Positions 38,165 through 48,105 of a stretch of DNA of 64,000 nt are shown one piece after another (the first letter of the stretch is position 1; each line of letters starts with the position of its first letter). The DNA is taken from the NCBI GenBank assembly GCA_036925085.1, contig JAUPFP010000008.1:3693957-3757956 (forward strand). The letters are read 5' to 3'. Origin of the DNA: Brachycybe producta. Lineage: Eukaryota; Arthropoda; Diplopoda; Playtdesmida; Andrognathidae. Under the pieces are notes generated by a model, which saw nothing but the letters and a program-made list of their open reading frames with translations, was not told where the DNA came from and ran no database searches. A program made the translations under genes and the position numbers.

Positions 38165-40317
38165 ATAAAAAAAATCCCCACCCCGAACCATATTTGGGAT
38201 TGTTTACGTCCGAATTGTTATAAGCCTAGAGTTTATTTCGGAATCAGAAGAAAAATAGAGATGTTTGTAAATTGTAAACAAGGACAACAACTTCACACTT
38301 TGTCGTTTGTCCTTTTGTATAATTCTCTTATATTCTGAATACATTTGCTGATTTTCAGTTTCTATAGTCACACACACTATCTAAAAAAATCTTTTAATAG
38401 ATCTAAATCCTATTCTTTCTTTGTTCAAAATAAATCGATTCATTTCTAATAATAAATTTTTATATTGTAATTTATTATTGATCTTGCAATCTTAGTTACA
38501 ATGAATATTCTTCTTTTATTGTTTCACAACACTATTTTAGTATTATGAAAATATTTTATTATATTTACTATTTGTCAACTAAAGATTGCGGGTTGGTTTA
38601 TTCAAATGAATCGATTCACTTATCTTTTTCACATTGTTCTGATTTGTTGTTGTTTGAACGTGGTGGCTCACCGCCTATATGAACCACTAGTTTTTTTAAC
38701 AAGTTAATTTGCCCTTTTTAGTTGAATTTACGCATTATATAGAGATTTTTTTGGAGTTTTGAAGTGTTAGCTCTTTGTTGAGGCCTTTTGAGAGCATTTT
38801 AAATACTTTTCGATTTTTGGCCGTTTTTCGAAAAAAGCAAAATATAATTCACTTTTTTTTTTGCATTTCTTTGCGTTTTTTTTCGAGATTGGGACTTCAT
38901 GGACATTCAGTTTTTGACTATAAGAACATTTTAAAGCTTCTTATGACTTTTGACGTCAGCTCGGGCTACTGAGGTCTTTATAAAACATTTAAACTTTTCG
39001 ATTATTGGCCATTTTTCGAAATTTTCGGTCACTTTTTTGCATTTTTGCGACTGCAATCAGCTGAACATGCGCGTATTACTAATTTCCACGAAACAGACTT
39101 TATATTTAAATAACCTAACAAGTAATCTTCAGTTGATGAACAACTTGTGCATGTTGGAAGGAACTTTTCTTAACATCCTGTGTGCTGTAAACAAGTAAAC
39201 TGTATAACTGCAAGTCATAGTTCCAATTGTACTCTACAAGTACAGAATGGAACAACATGCCAAATGGATTTAAAATAGGTCCCTCTAACGTTTATGGAGG
39301 GAAAACGATGAAATGGAAAGTCAAGGTTACTGTAGTTGTTACTATTTTGAGCTACAACTGATTTTTTTTAAACATGACCAACTTAGTATTTTTAGGATTA
39401 AAACTGTTTTTAAAAATGATATCACAAGTGTCATGTTATTTTTTTTTGTATGCTGCACTCCAAGACTTTGTTTCCAAGCACTACAAAATTGGATGTTGTT
39501 AGGAGTTCATGGTGACAATTGCATTTGTACCCAGAATGACGTCCCGAAATTCTGAGAACTTAATTTGAATTATTAACTTAATAAGTGGCATAATACAAAA
39601 CAAAAAAAACATCTGCCAACTTACTTGAGGAATATACTTATACAGAAGCAAGTGTTGAAACTAAGAACACTGTTGCTTAACAGTTAAATTTTTTAGTGTA
39701 TTTAGTGAATATAAGCATAGATTTGCACGTTGATATGGGCATTTTTGTAGATTAGCAAGTTTTAGAAATTTTGCATATTGCCTATTTGGCTATGCTACTA
39801 GTGATTTTGTAGAGTAACTGATTTCTCACTTTTATGGTAAAATATACGTGAATATATAAATATGGCTGTGTGGAGGTTAACTCATCTAACTGACAAATTG
39901 ATAATTAATAAATAAGTGTTGTGTTTTGCAGAAAGTAAAATGGTTTCATTATGTTGCTGTCAACAGCGACACGGTGGCTAAAGTAATTAACTGAGTTGAG
40001 TAGGAGGGCTCCTTAATAAATTGACTAAAAGTTTAAAAACAGCAGGGAAACAAGACTATTTTCATTTTATTTAAACAGGTGATGAGAGATAGAAACGAAT
40101 GAAAAGGTGTAAACAAGTTAATTTTTGTTTGTAACAAGAAATTCTTCTTCTTGAATAGAAAATTGCTTGTATTAAATGCGTTTTAATGACCAAAATACTT
40201 GCAGTAAATTATGTTTTTTGGGTGGATTTATACCATTTATATGATGAACCCATCTTACAACATTTCAGTTCATTTCATGGGCTTATCATCATCATCATCA
40301 TCATAATGTTAGTGAAC
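35733..40317. other. AT-rich stretch without a recognised gene
   Basis: It holds an AT dinucleotide run at 38133-38157 and an ATC run near 40287-40304. The open frames at 36738-37466 and 37919-38338 have no recognisable domain and no conserved splice context that I can defend. A degenerate duplication lies at 38785-39050 (separate entry). Confidence 0.45.
38785..39050 (+). repeat. Degenerate direct duplication, ~190-bp period
   Basis: The series GAGGCCTTTTGAGAGCATTT, ACTTTTCGATTTTTGGCCGT, then CACTTTTTT and TTGCATTTCTTTGCG recurs about 190 bases later as GAGGTCTTTATAAAACATTT, ACTTTTCGATTATTGGCCAT, then CACTTTTTTGCATTTTTGCG. The order is kept, identity moderate. No function is inferred. Confidence 0.5.
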
Positions 40318-40363
40318 TTAGGCATAAATTCGAGAAGAAACAAGGGATTCAAGGAACCCTATA

Positions 40364-41463
40364 GACCTCCATTGCTTTAATATATGCTTTCATATATCAA
40401 ATAACCAACTTTTTTTCATTGTGCGCATGTGTACGCACATGTACACACTTGTGCGCATGTGTACGCAGATGTACACACGTGTGCGCATGTGTACGCACAT
40501 GTACACACGTGTGCGCATGTGTACGCACATGTACACACGTGTGTGCATGTGTACGCACATGTACACACGTGTGCACATGTGTACGCACATGTACACACGT
40601 GTGCGCATGTGTACGCACATGTACACACGTGTGCGCATGTGTACGCACATGTACACACGTGTGCGCATGTGTACGCACATGTACACACGTGTGCGCATGT
40701 GTATGCACATGTACACACGTGTGCGCATGTGTACGCACATGTACACACGTGTGCGCATGTGTACGCACATGTACACACGTGTGCGCATATGTATATAGAT
40801 AATCACACATGTATGTACTCATGTACATGACATAGTTACATGTGATGCGCATGTGTCATTCATTTGTAATAATATGGGTTTAAAATGAAAATACGTCACA
40901 TGTATTCTAATATACAAAAATAATAACAGAACATAAAAAGGAACACCCCTCCTAAATAATAGAAAAGTCCCCCCTTTCGAATGCTACAACTGGAAAGAGG
41001 AAGAATCTCGATTTTTTGAAAAAAAAATTACGTTTTTAAAAAATCGAAATTTTATATATCGAATCGCTCTAAAATTCCAATTTTTTTCCAGTTTCATCGT
41101 CAGAATGTTTACATCATTTTAAGTCTGATGACATTTTATTGTAGGTGGCCCCGTTTTCGAGTTGTTCGACCCACTAAAAATTATGACCAAAAACTCAAAA
41201 TTTGTTTCTAAAAAATTCATAAAAAAATAACCCCTGGGTAAAATTTTCTAATTTTTTGTCAGGAGCTTCATATTGACCCACGGAATCAAATAAAAAATAC
41301 TGCATGTCTTTATCTCATTCCGTTCTTGAGTTGTTCGAGGAACTAAATCGGGTTCCGGACACACACACACACACATACATACACACACACACAGACATCC
41401 TTTTTTTCCCCTTTTCTTGCATGATCCTATATACCTCCATTGCTCTTTAGAGCAATGGAGGTC
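40364..41463. mobile_element. 1.1-kb inner element with GACCTCCATTGCT inverted ends
   Basis: The left end GACCTCCATTGCTTTAA pairs with the right end TTTAGAGCAATGGAGGTC. The right end also contains a direct copy of the left end, so CTCCATTGCTCTTTAGAGCAATGGAG-type sequence at 41436-41461 forms an almost perfect hairpin. The body holds the 30-bp minisatellite (40421-40797) and a CA repeat (41361-41394). A conserved-looking motif TTCTTGAGTTGTTCGAGG precedes the CA repeat. No coding capacity beyond the minisatellite artefacts. The terminal hairpin recalls Helitron 3' ends, but no CTRR terminus is present. Confidence 0.55.
40421..40797. repeat. 30-bp minisatellite, strictly alternating purine-pyrimidine (Z-DNA candidate)
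   Basis: About 12 units of period 30 with core GTGCGCATGTGTACGCACAT followed by GTACACACGT. From 40469 to 40797 every base alternates purine/pyrimidine with no interruption (about 329 bp). Two breaks occur earlier, at 40448-40450 and 40467-40469. Variants between units (GTGTGCATGT, GTGCACATGT, GTATGCACAT) are all transitions, so alternation is kept. Because TAA, TAG and TGA all contain two adjacent purines, no stop codon is possible in any frame on either strand. The long open frames here are therefore meaningless. Confidence 0.95.
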
Positions 41464-41640
41464 AAAAACGTAACACTTTTATTTCAACCTTCTGAACAGG
41501 GTTTCAATATACAAAAAAAACCGGTGTCTCATTGAATATTTATCCTTGAACAGAGTTTTCCTATGTTCGGAAGCACTCACTATATATAAAAGCTTCAAGT
41601 TGAAACTCAAGTGCTAAGTTTCCTTCTTGAATTTAACCAT

Positions 41641-41818
41641 TGGTATAACTTAATTACATAGGGAGTATTATTTCTGATTTTAATGTTGTTTTAACTATAT
41701 TCTCAGGGTCCATTTAATGTAATAATGTATTCATAGGGTTAAAATTTGCATTAAAAATTAGTGAAATTTGTTTTTGAAGGGTATGGATGAAATGAGAATG
41801 GAATTCCGCTTCAACTGT

Positions 41819-41854
<36 letters not shown>

Positions 41855-43039
41855 ATTGAAGTATCTTTAAAATCTAATCAGCAATCCATGACTATATAGT
41901 ATTCAGCTCTCATATTCACAAAAAAAAAAACACAATGATAAACCTGTTTGCATTTACATATTAAAAGCCTACTTATACAAGGTGTGTTTTTTTAATAAAG
42001 TTTATATCCAAAAATCAAATCCCCATATAATACAATTTCAATATTAATTAAAAACTTCAGTTCAGCATTAAATTATTTATTTGTATTATCTTTTCGTTAC
42101 GATTGTTATCTTGCAATTTAAACCAAAAAAAAAAACTAGAAAATAATATTTCTATATTAAAATACATAATATGTTTGTATGTTTTTTACTTTATGAACAC
42201 CTTGTATTTGGAGCCTATGGCTGAATCTTTTTATTTCATTGTCAATGTCAACAATGTGTCAGAGTTTTGTGTTTTTAGTATATGTGTGTTTTCATTGGAT
42301 GTTCACACACAGGTGTTTTCAATAGCTGTTGTTATAAAACGCTTAATAATATGGTGTTTTTTCTCCACCCCCCCCCCCCCCCCCAAACCAATTTTTGTAT
42401 CTAAAACATATATGAGGCATTGAAAATATTTTTGTTTTTTTCTTCTTCTATTTAAACCATTGGTTCATTGACCACCCCACACACACACATACACACTATA
42501 ATCCAAACTTTTATTGACTACCTTATTGAATTCGTTGCTGATTTATAAACGTTCAGATGTTATTAATAATTTATGTTTCTATATTTATATTTTTATATTT
42601 TTATACTTTACCTGAACTTCTATTTTTCTCCTAAACCTTACTCTCCCCCCCCCCTTATTTTTTTTATAGAAGATGTCAACGCCACCAAATTTAACAATTT
42701 TGTTTTTCATTGGATGGATATAAATTAATCTAAAAAGGCTCCAATGACAATCTTTAAAGATTTTATATTTTACTACTTGTTGCCATCCTCAATTAAGTCT
42801 CATTAAAAAAAAACCCTATAGATAAAAAAAACTTAAACCGTTCTGATATTATTATTAATTTATAACATTTGTATGTATGGGGTGTGTGACGTCATAAGGA
42901 TAAAATTGCAGCCTCATTCAGGCATTAACTATGTTTTATTACAGAGTCTCTATAACATATTATGGTGACTAATGAACAACAACAACAGTGTTTGTGTGAA
43001 GTATGGGCGGAACAAACAGTTTCTTTTTATTTATACGGT
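41641..43039. other. AT-rich stretch with CT and C tracts
   Basis: (CT)14 at 41824-41851, C17 at 42368-42384 and C10 at 42645-42654. The open frame at 42103-42423 ends in the C tract and lacks any recognisable motif. No gene supported. Confidence 0.5.
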
Positions 43040-43198
43040 GTTACTGTCAATCTGCAGATTGCTTAGGCAATCTGCAAAACTACCAATTTGCTAATGAATC
43101 TGCAAAATTCAACACCTAAAATGTATTGAATTTTGCAGATTCACTAGCAGTTTGGTGTTTTGCGGATTGCCTAGGCAATCTGCAGGATTGACAGTAAC
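43040..43198. mobile_element. Palindromic MITE, GTTACTGTCAATCTGC family, copy 2
   Basis: The ends are GTTACTGTCAATCTGCAG and the inverse CTGCAGGATTGACAGTAAC. Inner pairs are ATTGCTTAGGCAATCTGC and GCGGATTGCCTAGGCAAT, plus AATCTGCAAAATTCAA and TTGAATTTTGCAGATT. The flanks show no clean TSD. The first copy is at 20039-20189. Confidence 0.75.
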
Positions 43199-45593
43199 AT
43201 ATACATATTTTGTGTATGGAAAAATAAGCTATGAAATAAGGTATCATAAACCTTTTTTGTTTTAGAGATTTTTTAAAAAAAAAAACGTTGTTGATAGTTT
43301 ATGAAATTATGAGGTTTTACAACCAGCCATTGCAAAATATGCAGAAATTTCTGAATTTCTGCAAAAATCAAGAAAATAAAATGGTTTAGAAACTGGAAGC
43401 GTCAGTTTAGTTTGTTTTCAAACTGCCACAGAAAAGTATAGCTTTTAAAGATATATTTATTAACATCTAAATAAAAACATCTAAAAGTTTTTCGCTTGAA
43501 CAAACACAACCAAACGTGCTAAATGTTATTGCACTTAAACCCTTTTCACCTTAATGGACATTATTCTTTTAATACATTTTCATCTAAAACATTCACGTTA
43601 AAATTATTTTACTTAAATTGGTTTGCTTCAAATATTGTTTACGTATAGATTTTTTCCTAAATTATTTTGCCTAAACAAATCAACCTGCAATACATTTTGT
43701 CTAAAGTACATGCCATCCACATTTTTTAATAAACCATTTTACCTAAAGTGGATTTCATATGGTATCCTACGGCATTGCATATGTCATATGGTCACAGGCA
43801 GGGCCGCAGAGAGTCAGCTCAGGCCCCGGGTAAATTATCATCCCAGGCCCGTTAACACTGAATTTCTACTGTCTACTGTCTGCTGTAGGCAGTTATCTAC
43901 TTTGTTTTTATTAAAAATACAATAATAAATATGCAATTAAAACAAAATTTTGTATTTAACATGAAAAAAGTTTGTTTTTCAATTAAAAATAAAAAATGAA
44001 AAATAAATCAACAACAGGTTTTCACCAAGTGACCACAAATCATGAGATTTTCTCATTTTTAGCAATAGATGGCATTGCAAAATGTGTAAAAAAAAATTAA
44101 AATCGAATTATTTTAAAAACAATTAAATTAAAAAAAATTTCAAGAAAATTTCAGAATTTTTTTTAATCAATTTTAAAAAATTTTTCCGATCCCATCAGGA
44201 AAGTCCAGACCTGGAGAAAAATTCCCACTTCCCCCCACATACGCACAGAAAAGGAGTCCCCGTTTGAACCAGAGTGACTCTTGAATTATGTCCATTTGGT
44301 ACAGCAACTGCTTAGGAATATCCACTTTTAAGAGCAGCTATTTTTGATCTTCTAAAAAAAGCACAGCTTGCTGAAACTGCTCTCGAACATGATGGCGCCC
44401 ACCATTTTACATTAAATTATTAATAGAGCCCTAAAATGCAATAAAAAGATTCTAAGTAATGGTATGTAATTATTCTTCATAAAATTGTAATTTAGGCCTG
44501 TATTTGTTACGTACTGGTTAAACTCATACATGTATATGCAATTCTGTCATTACTGATAATGACCATACATTAATAGGCCTTAAGACCAAGTTACGATTTC
44601 AAAGCATTGCTTGCTGTGACGTCATTTTGACGTCACTATTCCTTGTTGCCATTTCTGCTGTATAATCGTATAATCGTAACCCATGCTTAACATTTAACTT
44701 AACTAAACCAAAAATTAGAATAAAGTGTTAATGTTTATGAGTTTTGAATAAAGTTATGTTAATTTTGTACTTAACATTCAAAAAACCACTTGTATTAATA
44801 TTTGACGTTGCCATGTTTGTACTCTTCTGAAAATTAATTGTCCATTTGGGAATATATTTAGCTTTTGTTCATTTGGCTTATTTTGTTTTGTGCAGCTCTC
44901 AGCTAAATAGTTTGCTTTACGATGATTTTCACAAAACAAAGCAGAGGCTGCAGAGTCTAAAGCGGAACAAATGCAAGCCATTTGGACATCACTAGTCTCT
45001 ATACTGATATATGATATGGTTAAAACCAAGTTAAATCTAGGGGCAACTCAACAAACAGCTCTTCTTATTGAGTAATTTCGTGCCAAAACTGAGTCTGGCC
45101 AATTGTTGGCACAAACAGTACTTAGTGCTTCATTTAAAATACCATTCAATGGACATACAAAAAAATGGATAACATTTTAAGCAAGACATCTTCCTTCTAT
45201 CTTCAAATAGCAGACGATTCTTCTTCACTCACTCTTGATGGATTTTTTTGTAACTTGGAGTTACTTTTACCTTTATAAATTTATCTTGGTTAAAACGTAT
45301 TTTTCTAGTGATGGCGATGCTGCTTTTAACATTTTAAAAATTTTAAAACAAGAAAACGAAGAAGAAGAAAAAAACATCTGACGTCATATGAAGAGGTTTT
45401 TTATTTTAAGAGAGGAAATTTGTAATGTCAAAAAATCTATGTCAAAGTCAACGTGTTGAACAGAAAAATCAAATATCACGTTGTTGTTTAGGTTTTTAAA
45501 TAGTTCAACAGATTATATTTTCTGTAAAATATATATTATTTTTGTGAGTTCCTCCTGTTTCCTTTTTTTTTCGTAAATATTTCTTAGATATTA
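43199..45593. other. AT-rich stretch; possible hAT end at 43803
   Basis: CAGGGCCGCAGAGAGTCAG at 43803 looks like the left end of a hAT element, but I found no matching right end. A weak partial match to the CTAGAAAC family lies at 43384-43450 (GGTTTAGAAACTGGAAG). Two TGACGTCA sites lie 11 bases apart at 44617-44635. No gene supported. Confidence 0.45.
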
Positions 45594-45754
45594 GGGACTT
45601 AGCGAAATTTCGTACGAAATAAATTTATTTACGAAATCCATTATTTTGACGTCACAAATAAAATTTCACCAATTAATCTCGTTAAATATAACGAAATCAG
45701 CCGGAAATGACGTCAAAATAATGGATTTTGTAAATAAATTTCGCTAAGTCCCCA
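45594..45754. mobile_element. TTA-flanked MITE with GGGACTTAGCGAAATTT ends
   Basis: The left arm GGGACTTAGCGAAATTT, then CCATTATTTTGACGTCA, pairs with the right arm TGACGTCAAAATAATGG, then AAATTTCGCTAAGTCCC. TTA lies on both sides (45591-45593, 45755-45757), as in PIF/Harbinger. A TGACGTCA sits symmetrically in each arm (45647, 45708). Non-coding, about 160 bp. Confidence 0.7.
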
Positions 45755-45757
45755 TTA

Positions 45758-46056
45758 AGCCGGGTTTACACGCTACGACTTATCGTACGTTTTATGGGAT
45801 TCGACAAATCGTAAGTAAAACGGAGCGTGTAGAAAAATATCGTACGTCTTATTGGATTGAAATGAAATCGAAGATTGTTGGATCGGAAGTCCAAGAAGAA
45901 GCCAGGTATCATTTTCCTCGAAGTTGAACGATAAGTTGGAAAAACGCAAAAAGTTGGAACCGACGGAAATCGGATGAAAACACGGAGGTTAAAACGGAAC
46001 ATGTAGACACACTATATAACGTACGTTTTGTCTAATCGTAGCGTGTAAACCCGGCT
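45758..46056. mobile_element. PIF/Harbinger-type MITE with 3-bp TTA TSD
   Basis: The ends AGCCGGGTTTACACGCTACG and CGTAGCGTGTAAACCCGGCT are exact inverses. TTA flanks both sides (45755-45757, 46057-46059). An inner pair CGTACGTTTTATGGG and ACGTACGTTTTGTC lies near the ends. 299 bp. Its left TTA is shared with the preceding MITE, so the two are directly adjacent. The minus-strand open frame within is not a gene. Confidence 0.8.
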
Positions 46057-46122
46057 TTACATTATTAATAAATCTATTTGCTGATTGGAGACTTAAGTAA
46101 AAACATAACACATACTATATAT

Positions 46123-46260
46123 GTCGCATCCATTTGGTGTAATTGTCCATTACACGAAATGACTATCCATTTCGCGAAATGAACATAAACTGGCTTGATG
46201 CAAAACGTGAAATGGGCATACATTTCGTGTAATGGACACATGACACCAAGTGGATACGAC
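46123..46260. mobile_element. Palindromic MITE, CATCCATTTGGTGTAA family, copy 1
   Basis: The ends GTCGCATCCATTTGGTGT and ACACCAAGTGGATACGAC are near-exact inverses, with inner GTCCATTACACGAAATG and CATTTCGTGTAATGGAC. It sits in an ATATAT-rich target, so the TSD (ATATAT on both sides) is not decisive. Copy 2 is at 59886-60024. Confidence 0.75.
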
Positions 46261-47453
46261 ATATATACAAAAATAAATTCGAAAACTTTTTTTTTCCTCC
46301 AAATTTCTATCCTTGAGGGTATATTAGTATATAAATGGATCTATTTTTACTACGGTTATAGGTCATTATATTCTATCCTTATTTTAATAATAATAAATCT
46401 ATATACTGAAAAAAAAAAGTATCTTTTTTAGAACAATTTACGATTGATTAAAAATTTTCCACTGTAAGGCATTTGAAATTAATACAGGGTGTGTTTGCAT
46501 ACACCCTTATGTCAAACATAAATTCTGATCAATTTATCACACATATCATATGCGTTATAACCCATCTTTCTCTATAACCCACCCCAAGGGCCCTTCTAGT
46601 GTGCCCTATCTAAAAAGATAGCCTCTTATTTTTATAATTCACGTTCAATCCCTATTTTTTGTTCTCCCCTTGTGTCTCTCCTCCTCCCTATGTCTTAAAC
46701 TTTCTTCTTCATAATAATAATTATGGCAAGACAAGCCCCAAAGGCTACAGTAAAAACTACAATCCCTACTCTTAAAAGTTTAATTGCAAGTTTTTTAATA
46801 GCTGAGATTTTTTTTTTGTATAAAATTACAACAGGAATTTTTAAGGAAGGGGGGAGGTTGAGGGTTGGAGAAAAATATATAAACGTGGGGAGGAGGAGAA
46901 GAACAGCAGCCATAAAAATCTACCTGTAGACAAAACAACATGACTATAAAATATCAAATATATGCATTCCAAATGGTTTATTTGAAGAAGAAAAGAAAGA
47001 AACAAACAGAAAAATAAAACTATTTCGATATTTGTCAGCATTTTTCATGTATTTACTTACTTACAAAAAAAAACACCTGACGTGTACATTTTCTTATTTT
47101 TTTGTTGCAGTAATCATAAAAAACAAGTGAATTTTTCATTAATTCTAGTGTCCACCTTCTTTTTTTTTTAGGTCAATTAGACCTACAGGTTGTAATTTTG
47201 ATGTGTGACCTTTGTTTTGAATTAATTCACCTTTAAAATAAATTAAAAAAGTAGTTTTTTATGTTTTGAGTGTCAATTATAACAAACATAAAAGCAAAAA
47301 AACAAAAATTGCACAATAACAACAATAACAACAACAACAAAGTTGTTAGTTGCAACTTGAATTAATGCATTTTGTAGTCTGTATTTGTACCTTTTTGTGG
47401 CTAATAAAAATTTTGTATAAAAATTTAAAAAATATCATCAGTTGTAGTCTTGT
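46261..47453. other. AT-rich stretch without a recognised gene
   Basis: Open frames on both strands at 46695-47041 are in low-complexity sequence. A CAA-rich run lies near 47318-47340. No exon recognised. Confidence 0.5.
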
Positions 47454-47719
47454 AGCGTTAGATGGCGCCACTAGCCCTCCCATAGAAATGTAGTAATACT
47501 CTTCAACTCTCGTCTCACAATCCTTTTTTCACGCAAATCTTTAATTGCTTTGGGTAAGTTTGTCATACTGATAATAGGTTGTTTGGGACGTTTTTATAGC
47601 TAAACAGTAAAAGGCCTTCTATTTCAACTAATGGTCGAGTGTAGTTTGCCACCTATGGAGGTTGCAGCCGCCATCTACCTTGCATTTACACAAGTATTTT
47701 TCTATAGAGCCCTCTTAAG
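47454..47719 (+). repeat. Dispersed ~270-bp repeat, partner of 15926-16239
   Basis: It starts TAGCGTTAGATGGCGCCACT and ends AGAGCCCTCTTAAG. It aligns with the reverse complement of 15926-16239 (TAGCCCTCCCATAGAAATGT, CCACCTATGGAGG, ATACTGATAATAGG). Both ends are present, so these look like two full copies of one unit of unknown class. Confidence 0.65.
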
Positions 47720-47828
47720 TGTCATCTAGAAACGTTAAGGAATCGCATGAAAATAATTGCTTTCATAATAATTTTTTTAAAAGATTCACAGTTTTTAACC
47801 ATGGTGTTACCAAGGATCTCTTTTATTA

Positions 47829-47966
47829 GGGTGAGGTAAAGCGCCGCCATGTTTGTTCGTTTGTCACACGACTGCTGTTTACATAGAAGTGTATGCAAAA
47901 TACACTGTCACATGCTGATACTAGCTCTCACGTGGTAAACAAACGTGGTCACTCTTTACCTAACCT
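47829..47966. mobile_element. Small TIR element with GGTGAGGTAAAG ends
   Basis: The left end AGGGTGAGGTAAAGCGCCGC, then ATGTTTGTT, pairs with AACAAACGTGGTCACTCTTT, then ACCTAACCT. It is about 140 bp with arms near 30 bp. TSD not resolved. Superfamily unknown. Confidence 0.5.
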
Positions 47967-48029
47967 GTCTAAAGTGTGAACCTTTTTTGACAGTTGCCAT
48001 TTTCAAGACAATGATATCAGTGGTATCAT

Positions 48030-48105
48030 ACATTTACGTGATTCCACCTCTACCCTTCTAGTTTCTAACAAACTTTCAATTTATTGAAATAGTCACTTCT
48101 CAAGA
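48030..48105 (-). repeat. Half copy of the CTAGAAACTAGAAGGG family
   Basis: In reverse complement it reads TTGAAAGTTTGTTAGAAACT, AGAAGGGTAG and GTGGAATCACG, matching the left arm of 11614-11886. The opposite arm was not identified. Confidence 0.5.

Larger units (their letters stand above)
40318..41640. mobile_element. Foldback element (TCAAGAAGG family, copy 3) split by an insertion
   Basis: The left end TTAGGCATAAATTCGAGAAG and the right end TTTCCTTCTTGAATTTAACC are the two ends of the family. The right side also carries CTTCTGAACAGGGTTTC, as in copy 2. They are separated by a 1.1-kb element at 40364-41463. Without it the outer element is about 220 bp, near the size of copies 1 and 2. Confidence 0.6.

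Noticed and set aside
40421-40797. Possible CRISPR-like array of ~30-bp repeats
   Set aside because: The units are directly adjacent with no unique spacers, and the DNA is eukaryotic.
40390-40852. Overlapping 120-151-residue open frames on both strands
   Set aside because: They result from the alternating purine-pyrimidine minisatellite, which cannot contain stop codons.
43803-43860. Full hAT element starting CAGGGCCGCAGAG
   Set aside because: Only the left end is visible; no matching right end or TSD was found, so it is noted only inside the spacer entry.
45766-46002. 78-residue minus-strand open frame
   Set aside because: Contained in the TTA-flanked Harbinger-type MITE; no domain.
46123-46260. 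Long hairpin considered as a microRNA precursor
   Set aside because: It has transposon-like inverted ends and a second copy at 59886-60024, so it is a MITE.
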